DNA of 53,343 nucleotides from Erythrobacteraceae bacterium (lineage in GTDB: Bacteria > Pseudomonadota > Alphaproteobacteria > Sphingomonadales > Sphingomonadaceae). The stretch is from contig JAHEAX010000014.1 of NCBI GenBank assembly GCA_024642525.1, positions 1 to 53,343 on the forward strand, read 5' to 3'. Shown here piece by piece: positions 8,266 through 14,808 of this stretch. The first letter of the stretch is position 1. Each line of letters starts with the position of its first letter. The notes under the pieces are model-generated. The model searched no databases and had not been told where the DNA came from. It worked only from the letters and a program-made list of their open reading frames with translations. A program made the position numbers and the translations under genes.

Positions 8266-10938
8266 TCAGAACTCGGTAGCGATGGAGAGCGAGAAGCTCT
8301 GCCCGACATCGTAACTGTTCACTTCGATGCGGTTCGTTCCGTTTGACTGATATTCGAAATTGCCGCGCCCGAAGATGTTACGGGCTTCTGCCTTCACTTC
8401 GAATGGCTGGCCGAAAAGGCCCAGTTCTGCACGCGCGACGAAGTCCACCGTAAGACCGGGATTCTCGACGATGTCGGGCAATTGCGAAGTGCCGCGGCTG
8501 GTGACCCGTTCGCTGGCGTAGTTGATCAGGAATGTGAACTGCTGGAGCTTGTCGATATCCTCTATGCCCAGTTGCAAGTTCACCAGATGATCGGACTGGC
8601 CGGTAAGCGGTGCGCCATCACGGAAATAGTTGGCGGCAGGCTGCGGACCACGCGGGAAAATTTGCGTGACATCGCCGTCCGCCACTTTGATTTCCGAAGT
8701 GGTCCAGGTGTAATTGGCCACCAGCACGGCCCGTTTGCTTTCAAACCAGCCGCCCAGATCCAGCAAATCGTAATTATACTGGAAATCCAGTTCTGCGCCC
8801 AGCAACGTGGCGCTTGGCGCATTGGCAAAGCTGGTCACGCGTTCATTGTCGGAGAAGCTCGAGAACGCTTCGATCGGGTTCCTGATCTTCTTGTAGAAGA
8901 CCGCCGCCGATGTCCGGTTGCCACGCCCGAAATAATATTCGGCACGTGCTTCGGCATTGGTCAGGCGGCTGTCCTGCAACAGCGGATTGCCGTTGAACTG
9001 GCGGTTGGTTTCGGGATCGTAATAGGTCTGGAAAATCAGTTCGCGGAACTGGGGCCGGGCAATCGTTTTGGATGCGCTGGCGCGCAACTGCAGGCCGTCT
9101 GCCACTTCATAGGTAAGAGTTACTGCGGGAAGGAAATAATCATTGTGAATGAAAGTCGCGCTGCCCGAATTGGTGGGCGTGGCGAAGACTTCAACAGGGT
9201 TCACATCCTGCACCGCATCTTCATACCGCACGCCCACATCCAGCGTGACGCCCAGCACAGGTTCAAGCTTCACCTGGCTATATACCCCGAAGATTTCGAG
9301 CCCGGCAGCAAAGGCCGGGTCCGACTGGGTCGTTTCAATCAGGCCGATGTCATAATAATCGATCACTGCATCGCCCAGCAGCAGGTCTGGCCGCAATGCG
9401 CCTACGGCATTGTCAAAGCTGCTGTCGGCATCGAACAGGAATTCGCGGCGTGAGGACAGTCTTTTGGTGTCGGAATAGGCAAAGCCGGCCGTCAGACGCG
9501 CCCAGTCCGCCACGGGATAGCTGAAATCCAGCCCGCCATAATAGAGTTCTTCAGACAGGTCGGAAAACGTGACCGAGGCATTGCCGGTCTGACGGTCGAG
9601 CAGGTTTACATATGTATCGCCCAGAGGATCGTTCAGATTGTTGGTCCGGACATATTCAAATTCATACTCATAGGGGGCTTCGCGCTGGGTCTTGGCATAG
9701 CCGAGGCGAACATCCAGATCCATGTCGCCGAACTTCATGTCAGCCACCAGCTGGCTGTCGATCAGCTGGCGTTCGAACCACCCCGTTTTCTGGGAAAAGA
9801 TGCTGTCGTCATCCTGAAAGTCAGTGCCGACCGAAAGGGAGGACTGCTTCAGGGAATCACGGATATACAGATTGGTCCAGCGGAACTTATGCTCGCCAAT
9901 TTCAAGGCCGAAGCCCAGCAGCGCATTCACCAGGATACGGTTGTCGGTTACAAAATCCCGAAAATCGGTGTCGAGATCCAGGTCGGCATTGACCGCGCTT
10001 TGCGAAATGATCGAGCGGTTGCGCCATTTGTTGCTGATCGAAGCTGTGGCAATTACGCCAAAGCGGCCATCGCCAAAGGCATCCATGGCTGTGCCCGCAG
10101 TGATGCTGCCCGAGAAATTAACGGGCAATTTGCCGATATTCTGGGTCAGTACGAGGTTGGGATTGCCCAGCTGTTTGGCTATTTCCTGCTGGTCCACGCC
10201 AAGGTCGCTCAGCCGGGCGCCGCTATCGAAAAAAGCCTGCAGGGCAGGGGGCGCATCACGCGTGCCATCGTCAAAACCGAACCAGTCATAGTCCGAACCG
10301 TAATAGTCCAGACCCTTGGAAAAGGTCGTCTGCGTATCGCCGCTGATACCGCCACTGATCTTGAGGAAGCTTTCCTCCGGCACGGCGCGGGTTGTGAGGT
10401 TAATCACGCCCCCGCCGAATTCACCGGGGAAATTGGCCGAATAGGTTTTCTGCACCAATGACGATGCAATGATGCTGGTGGGGAAAATGTCGAGCGGCAC
10501 CACACGGCTCAATGGTTGCGGGCTTGGCAGCGGCAGGCCGTTGAGCAGGGCGAGCGAATAACGGTCACCCAGGCCGCGGACATAGACAAAACCCTGACCC
10601 TGCACCGATAGGCCGGTTACGCGGCCAAGTGCACCGGCAATGTCGCCTTCGCCCGTCCGCGCGATTTCCGCGGCTGACAGGACCGAGACGACCTGAGTGG
10701 AGCTGCGCGTGAGATCGCGGTTACGGCGGCCAGTGACGATGATTTCGCTGCCGCCGCCGGGAATGGAAATGTCAGTTTCGTCGAAATTGTCCTGCTCGGG
10801 CGTATCGACAATGTCATCGGCCTGTTCTTCAGATGCCGGAGGGGCATCTGGTTCCATGGTTTGCGCAATCGCGGCTCCGGGAAATGTGAGCGCGGTGGTG
10901 AGCAGGAGCAGCCCCGCCAGCTGCTTGCCAGTGGACAT
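8266..10938 (-). CDS. TonB-dependent outer-membrane receptor (first of two)
   Basis: An 890-residue outer-membrane transporter energised by TonB. It starts with a signal peptide (MSTGKQLAGLLLLTTALTFP, ending near AIAQ), followed by a TonB-box-like segment (SEIIVTGRR), a plug domain with YVRGLGDRYSLALLNGLPLP, and a 22-strand-type barrel ending in SLSIATEF with the expected C-terminal Phe. An in-frame ATG 45 codons upstream exists, but the 10938 start has an AAGGGGGT ribosome site and places the signal peptide at the N-terminus. It lies downstream of the lipoprotein gene, separated by 110 bp containing a 16-bp hairpin. The substrate is unknown; Pho-box-like sites upstream of the pair hint at a phosphorus-related ligand. 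Confidence 0.92.
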   Translation of the reverse strand: MSTGKQLAGLLLLTTALTFPGAAIAQTMEPDAPPASEEQADDIVDTPEQDNFDETDISIPGGGSEIIVTGRRNRDLTRSSTQVVSVLSAAEIARTGEGDIAGALGRVTGLSVQGQGFVYVRGLGDRYSLALLNGLPLPSPQPLSRVVPLDIFPTSIIASSLVQKTYSANFPGEFGGGVINLTTRAVPEESFLKISGGISGDTQTTFSKGLDYYGSDYDWFGFDDGTRDAPPALQAFFDSGARLSDLGVDQQEIAKQLGNPNLVLTQNIGKLPVNFSGSITAGTAMDAFGDGRFGVIATASISNKWRNRSIISQSAVNADLDLDTDFRDFVTDNRILVNALLGFGLEIGEHKFRWTNLYIRDSLKQSSLSVGTDFQDDDSIFSQKTGWFERQLIDSQLVADMKFGDMDLDVRLGYAKTQREAPYEYEFEYVRTNNLNDPLGDTYVNLLDRQTGNASVTFSDLSEELYYGGLDFSYPVADWARLTAGFAYSDTKRLSSRREFLFDADSSFDNAVGALRPDLLLGDAVIDYYDIGLIETTQSDPAFAAGLEIFGVYSQVKLEPVLGVTLDVGVRYEDAVQDVNPVEVFATPTNSGSATFIHNDYFLPAVTLTYEVADGLQLRASASKTIARPQFRELIFQTYYDPETNRQFNGNPLLQDSRLTNAEARAEYYFGRGNRTSAAVFYKKIRNPIEAFSSFSDNERVTSFANAPSATLLGAELDFQYNYDLLDLGGWFESKRAVLVANYTWTTSEIKVADGDVTQIFPRGPQPAANYFRDGAPLTGQSDHLVNLQLGIEDIDKLQQFTFLINYASERVTSRGTSQLPDIVENPGLTVDFVARAELGLFGQPFEVKAEARNIFGRGNFEYQSNGTNRIEVNSYDVGQSFSLSIATEF

Positions 10939-11001
10939 TTTGAAGACCCCCTTATGCATCAGGTCAGAAAATAGATTGGGCAGTGTGCCCGGAAACAAGT
11001 T

Positions 11002-11036
11002 GGGGAGGATGCGCGGCATGGCCGCACGTCCTCCCC
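11002..11036 (-). terminator. Intercistronic hairpin between lipoprotein and TonB receptor genes
   Basis: GGGGAGGATGCGCGGC, loop ATG, then GCCGCACGTCCTCCCC forms a 16-bp stem with one wobble and one mismatch. It begins about 13 bp after the lipoprotein stop. In the reading direction it is followed by AACTTGTTT rather than a T-run. It may therefore be a leaky terminator or an mRNA-stability element that lowers receptor expression relative to the lipoprotein. Confidence 0.6.
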
Positions 11037-11048
11037 TTGTGTGTCTGG

Positions 11049-12626
11049 TCAATAAACCGGCAGCGAAGTGCATGCGCCGTTATTGGTGCCGAAGCTGGCG
11101 GTTGCAGAATTGCAGGTCCAGCCTTCGTACCAGTTGTCAGCCGCGTTCCGCACAGCGCCGATATACGTGACCGTATCGAAGAAGCTGGACAGCGCCTTGG
11201 GATCGAAGGCTGCCACTGCATTTTCGTTGGTGCCGTTGATGTAGGTCATCGAAAGCGTGTTGGTGAAGTTCGAGCTGTTGTTCGAACCGGCAGCGAAAAT
11301 GGCCTGCGTATCAGCAGCGGTTACGCCGCTGCTGCCAGCGCGGAAGGCAGTGTCGCAATCCAGAACCAGTGACTGGAAGACCGGCGGGCCCTTGTCCTGC
11401 AGACCGGCATTGGCAGGCCGTGTCGTCTGCGTCTGGTCGATGCGCAGGCAAGGCGTGCCCGGTGCCGGGGAAGCATCGACAATGACGCTGTTTACCAGCG
11501 CGTAATCCGTGCCGCCACGAATGCGGACAACCTGGTCGCCAGCGCGTTGGTGGATGAAGGTGGCGTTCGAAACCTGCGTGTTCTGGCGCGGGGTCTGGTC
11601 TTCAAGACCGTTGCTCGAATCCGCTTCGATCATCGTGTCGCCAGCACCGGCGCGCTGGATGGCGATGACATATTGCATATTCGCCTGAACGCCCGTGTCG
11701 GTGTCGAGCGCGTCATCTTCTGCGCCGACCACGATCAGGTTTTTCACGTTCACATAGCCGCCGAAGAATTCAACACCATCGTCCGAACTGTTGTAGGACA
11801 TGATGTGGTCGAACTGGGTGCCAGTGCCGGTGCCGCCCGTGGTGAGGGACTGCAATTCGCTGTCGCCCGAAAGGACGAAGCCGGAATAGCGGATCTGTAC
11901 ATAGCTGAGGCGACCGGAATTATCATTGACGGTCGCGCCGCCGAACAGCGCAGGCTGGGCTGCACCTTCAACCTGGCGTTCACAGCCGATAGTGCCCGGG
12001 GTTGCGCCCGGTGCGATACAATCGGTGACCGGGGCACGGCCACCCAGAACCACGCCGCCCCACTGGCCCGACGATGTGTCGGTGTTGAGGCCGAGGATAT
12101 TGTCGCGGCTGGTAAAGACAATCGGGCGCGAAGCAGTGCCGACGGCACTGATCTTGTTGCCGCGGTTGACCATCAGGAAGGATGACCCGCTGGCATAGAC
12201 AATGGCGCCTGGTTCGATGGTCAGCGTCACATTCGTATCGCTTTCACCATCCGATGCATCGGCAGTCGGCCCGCCATCTGTGCCCACGTCCACCCGGCCA
12301 GCCATGCGATAGAGCAGGCCGTCGATGTAACGCAGCGTCGAGGATGTATTGAAGCGGGCTGGAAGGGCGCAAACGCGATATGTGCCGGTCGGGCCGGTAA
12401 TCGTCCCTTCATCGGTCAGGCCCTGTGCGTCCGAAATGGTCGGGCAGCCGGCAGCCGCAGTCACCGTGGTGCTGGGCGGCGTGGGGGTTGGGGTGGGCGT
12501 TGGTGCCGCAGGATTATTGATAGTGATGTTGCCGCCAGTGCCTGGCGAAGCAATGTCATCAGCGCCGCAACCGGCAAGCGCCAACGTACTGCAACCAAGA
12601 ATGAGCGATCGGTGGAAATTTGTCAC
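11049..12626 (-). CDS. Surface/secreted lipoprotein with beta-helix-like body
   Basis: A 525-residue protein with a lipoprotein signal: residues 1-20 end in the lipobox LAGC with Cys20, followed by Gly, Ala and Asp. A Pro-Thr repeat linker comes next (about residues 42-52), then a long Gly/Asn/Thr-rich body with short repeating strands such as GQWGGVVLGGRAP, GVEFFGGYVNVKNLIVVG and DTMIEADSSNG, consistent with a right-handed parallel beta-helix. It has no recognised enzyme motif. It precedes a TonB-dependent receptor in the same direction and has in-phase GTCA repeats upstream. This recalls the phosphate-starvation lipoprotein ElpS of Caulobacter and its receptor neighbour, but that link is from memory and unverified. 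Confidence 0.8.
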   Translation of the reverse strand: MTNFHRSLILGCSTLALAGCGADDIASPGTGGNITINNPAAPTPTPTPTPPSTTVTAAAGCPTISDAQGLTDEGTITGPTGTYRVCALPARFNTSSTLRYIDGLLYRMAGRVDVGTDGGPTADASDGESDTNVTLTIEPGAIVYASGSSFLMVNRGNKISAVGTASRPIVFTSRDNILGLNTDTSSGQWGGVVLGGRAPVTDCIAPGATPGTIGCERQVEGAAQPALFGGATVNDNSGRLSYVQIRYSGFVLSGDSELQSLTTGGTGTGTQFDHIMSYNSSDDGVEFFGGYVNVKNLIVVGAEDDALDTDTGVQANMQYVIAIQRAGAGDTMIEADSSNGLEDQTPRQNTQVSNATFIHQRAGDQVVRIRGGTDYALVNSVIVDASPAPGTPCLRIDQTQTTRPANAGLQDKGPPVFQSLVLDCDTAFRAGSSGVTAADTQAIFAAGSNNSSNFTNTLSMTYINGTNENAVAAFDPKALSSFFDTVTYIGAVRNAADNWYEGWTCNSATASFGTNNGACTSLPVY

Positions 12627-12700
12627 GAGCAGCGGTCCCCTAAAACCGAGAATCAGAAAAGTGCGAATTGACTTCGCGACTCACCCGCTACGGTTTGCTC

Positions 12701-12718
12701 GTGACAGTTTTGGTGCAG
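12701..12718 (-). promoter_or_regulatory. Candidate Pho box proximal to the lipoprotein gene
   Basis: Read on the minus strand, CTGCACCAAAACTGTCAC agrees with the Pho-box consensus CTGTCATAAAACTGTCAC at 14 of 18 positions. It lies 75 bp upstream of the lipoprotein start, downstream of the stronger triple repeat. The first half-site is degraded and no clear -10 element follows. Confidence 0.45.
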
Positions 12719-12737
12719 TATTTCGTTTTTAATTCAG

Positions 12738-12763
12738 TGACTTTAATATGACCGAAGTTTGAC
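12738..12763 (-). promoter_or_regulatory. Triple in-phase GTCA array (tandem Pho-box-like) upstream of lipoprotein operon
   Basis: On the minus strand GTCA occurs at three successive 11-bp steps (plus-strand TGAC at 12738, 12749 and 12760), with an extra out-of-phase copy at 12769. The central 18 bases (CGGTCATATTAAAGTCAC) match the Pho-box consensus at 13 of 18 positions. Three in-phase copies are very unlikely by chance. The array is about 110 bp upstream of the lipoprotein start and fits cooperative PhoB binding. A further minus-strand near-match lies at 12833-12850. Confidence 0.65.
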
Positions 12764-12893
12764 AAAAATGACCGTGTTCGGACGGGTCGGCGTTTTCGAA
12801 TTCCGGAAATGAAGCCCTGCGCGGGTCCAAATATTACAGTTCAGTGACAATATTTCATTTTTGTTGCAGTCAGCGCGTCTCCTGCGCATCATC

Positions 12894-13295
12894 ATGAAAG
12901 AAATGATAAGCAGGAGAGGTTTTATGGCTCTGGGAACAACACTCGCATTGGTTTTGCTGGCGCAAGGCCCGGCCCAGTCCATGGACAAGGTCGAAGTCGC
13001 TTATGAAGAACTGGCCACGGGCCAGAACAGCGCAGCCATTGCCCGCATTGAACGCACATCAAACGCAGATAGCGAAGACCCAGCGCGACTGATCAATCTC
13101 GCCATCGCCCATGCCCGCGAAGGCCGTGTGGAAGCTGCACGAGCCCTGTTCATGGATGCAGCACGGCTGGATACACGGTATCGCCTTGAAACAGCAGACG
13201 GCCAGTGGATGGACTCGCGCGATCTGGCGCGGCGCGGCCTTGCGATGCTGGACCGCGGCGAAATCACGCTCGGGACGCAGATGGCCTCGCGCTGA
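12894..13295 (+). CDS. Small exported TPR-like protein with Tat-type signal
   Basis: About 133 residues. The N-terminus MKEMISRRGFMALG contains an SRRGFM twin-arginine pattern followed by a hydrophobic stretch and AQGPAQS, suggesting Tat export and cleavage. The mature part holds helices such as PARLINLAIAHAREGRVEAARALFMDAARL that look like one or two TPR repeats. Start choice is uncertain. ATG 12894 or 12903 preserves the twin-arginine motif. ATG 12924 has the best ribosome site (AGGAGAGG) but would leave a signal without basic residues. The gene is divergent from the lipoprotein and could scaffold a periplasmic partner; function is unknown. Confidence 0.7.
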   Translation: MKEMISRRGFMALGTTLALVLLAQGPAQSMDKVEVAYEELATGQNSAAIARIERTSNADSEDPARLINLAIAHAREGRVEAARALFMDAARLDTRYRLETADGQWMDSRDLARRGLAMLDRGEITLGTQMASR

Positions 13296-13371
13296 CACTG
13301 CCTTTCGGGCTCGCGCCTTGACGCTGCCGGGGCGCCGTCCGACTGAAAAAACACAATAGGCATACATATAT

Positions 13372-13398
13372 GGCCCGTCCGGTTGATCCGGGCGGGCC
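13372..13398. terminator. Hairpin downstream of the TPR-like gene
   Basis: GGCCCGTCCGG, then TTGAT and CCGGGCGGGCC, forms a strong GC stem 77 bp after the TPR-like stop. No T-run follows on the plus strand. On the minus strand a run of T lies some 20 bases beyond. It may be a weak terminator insulating the secretion operon. Confidence 0.45.
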
Positions 13399-13468
13399 AT
13401 TGTCGTGTGCGCGACATTTGCAATGGCTTTTGCACTGGCGAGTCCTTTTGCGACAGGCGTTCAGCTTG

Positions 13469-13486
13469 CTGTCACGGGCGTGTCAT
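13469..13486 (+). promoter_or_regulatory. Candidate Pho box upstream of the type IV secretion operon
   Basis: CTGTCACGGGCGTGTCAT has two perfect half-sites (GTCA at 13471 and 13482, 11 bp apart) and matches the Pho-box consensus at 12 of 18. A degraded third half-site, TTCA at 13460, is again 11 bp upstream in phase. It ends 34 bp before the virB1 start, in the same orientation. The -10 region after it is unconvincing. Confidence 0.5.
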
Positions 13487-13520
13487 GTAGTGTGCCCAGA
13501 GGGGTCGGACGGAGGAATTC

Positions 13521-14168
13521 ATGATTCTCACGAGTCCGGGCCGGCTTGCGATTTTTGCAGGACTGGCCCTCGCGTCAGCGCCAGCAAGCGCCGACGTGCT
13601 TGAAATTGGTGAAGAGGGTGCGCGCTGGATTGCCGGTGGCCAATCGGCCGTGCCGGCCGATCAGCTTCTCGGCCTGGAAACCATGGGCGCAGCTGTTGCC
13701 CCGGTCGAACTGGGCGCGGATTATGCCGTGCCGGGCGAAGCCGTGGCCGACCCGTGGCGCCAGTCTGCCCATATACCAGCGCAATATGCGGCCAAGGTCC
13801 ATGAACTTGCTGCGCGCTTCGATCTCAGTCCGACTTTGATAGAAGCATTGGTGTGGCAGGAAAGCCGGTGGCAGCCTGCCGCCCGGTCGCCTGTCGGCGC
13901 GCGCGGGCTTGCCCAGTTGATGCCTGGCACAGCCCGCGAAATGGGGGTCAATCCGGACGATCCATTTGCCAATCTTGAAGGCGGTGCGCGCTATTTACGC
14001 CAGCAGATGGACCGTTTTGACGGCAACATCGAAAAGGCGCTGGCCGCCTATAATGCAGGCCCCGGGCGCGTGGTGCGCGCCAATGGCGTGCCGCAGATTC
14101 GTGAAACAAAAACCTATGTTGCGGCCATCATCGGCCGCCTATCCAACCATTCCCGGAGTAGTGAATAA
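13521..14168 (+). CDS. virB1: Lytic transglycosylase, VirB1-like
   Basis: A 215-residue soluble lytic transglycosylase that would open peptidoglycan for assembly of the secretion channel. An N-terminal signal peptide (about residues 1-24, ending near ASA) precedes a linker. The SLT domain spans about residues 88-205, with the catalytic Glu114 in WQESRWQPAARSPVGARG, then LAQLMPGTA and the AYNAGPGRV signature. A GGAGGAATTC ribosome site precedes the ATG. It is the first gene of the virB-like operon, one base ahead of virB2, and a Pho-box-like element lies just upstream. The link to type IV secretion comes from context; alone it would be a generic lytic transglycosylase. Confidence 0.88.
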   Translation: MILTSPGRLAIFAGLALASAPASADVLEIGEEGARWIAGGQSAVPADQLLGLETMGAAVAPVELGADYAVPGEAVADPWRQSAHIPAQYAAKVHELAARFDLSPTLIEALVWQESRWQPAARSPVGARGLAQLMPGTAREMGVNPDDPFANLEGGARYLRQQMDRFDGNIEKALAAYNAGPGRVVRANGVPQIRETKTYVAAIIGRLSNHSRSSE

Positions 14169-14471
14169 ATGCGTTTCCCCCTTCGCCTGGCAGGTCTTGC
14201 TGCTGCATTCAGCCCAACTGCCGCATTTGCACAGGCGGCCAGCGATCCGCAGGGTTCCGGACCCATTGTCGCCGCGCTTGGCTGGCTGCAGGGAACATTG
14301 CTGGGCAATGTCGCAACCGCTGTTGCAGTGATGGCCGTGGCCGCAGTCGGTTTCATGATGCTGACTGGCCGGGTCAACTGGCGTTTTGGCGCAACCGTTA
14401 TCATCGGCGTATTCATCCTGTTTGGTGCCAGCACGATCGTTGCCGGTATCCAGGGCGCTTCGGGGGGCTAG
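14169..14471 (+). CDS. virB2: TrbC/VirB2-family pilin-like protein
   Basis: A 100-residue major pilin candidate. A signal peptide ends near AFAQA. Two hydrophobic helices follow (about residues 43-65, NVATAVAVMAVAAVGFMML, and 74-94, ATVIIGVFILFGASTIVAG) separated by a short basic loop, the standard VirB2/TrbC layout. The C-terminus is Gly-rich. It starts immediately after the virB1 stop and precedes virB3 by 6 bases, so it is co-transcribed. Processed pilin would form a conjugative-type pilus or a short periplasmic spanning fibre. Confidence 0.88.
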   Translation: MRFPLRLAGLAAAFSPTAAFAQAASDPQGSGPIVAALGWLQGTLLGNVATAVAVMAVAAVGFMMLTGRVNWRFGATVIIGVFILFGASTIVAGIQGASGG

Positions 14472-14477
14472 GGCCGG

Positions 14478-14759
14478 ATGGAACTCGCCCGCCACCCCGT
14501 CCATCGCGCGCTGACGCGGCCGCAGATGTTTGCGGGCGTGACGATGAACTTCTTCATCATCAATTTTTTGGTGACGACCGAATTGTTTCTGATGCTCAAA
14601 AGCTTCTGGATCCTTCCAGTGCCGATCATCTTGCATGTCATCGGATATTTTGCCTGCCTGCGCGAACCCCGCATTTTCGACCTTTGGCTGACCAGGGTGA
14701 GCAAATGTCCAAGGGTCAAGAACTGGAAGCGCTGGGGCTGCAACAGCTACGCACCATGA
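14478..14759 (+). CDS. virB3: VirB3-family inner-membrane protein
   Basis: A 93-residue small membrane protein with the VirB3 opening (ELARHPVHRALTRPQMFAGV) and two adjacent membrane segments around residues 17-55 (NFFIINFLVTTELFLML and FWILPVPIILHVIGYFAC). A cytoplasmic C-terminus contains REPRIFDLW. In other systems VirB3 anchors the VirB4 ATPase, which is encoded next after 49 bp. Length and order match the family. Confidence 0.88.
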   Translation: MELARHPVHRALTRPQMFAGVTMNFFIINFLVTTELFLMLKSFWILPVPIILHVIGYFACLREPRIFDLWLTRVSKCPRVKNWKRWGCNSYAP

Positions 14760-14808
14760 GGCGCGCGGCATTAAGTTGTTTTGAAGGCCTGAGGAGGGCC
14801 GAACACGT

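Noticed and set aside
12478-12510. Low-complexity GT/GGGTTGG repeat as a regulatory or satellite element
   Set aside because: It encodes the Pro-Thr linker of the lipoprotein (PTPTPTP on the minus strand), so coding explains it.
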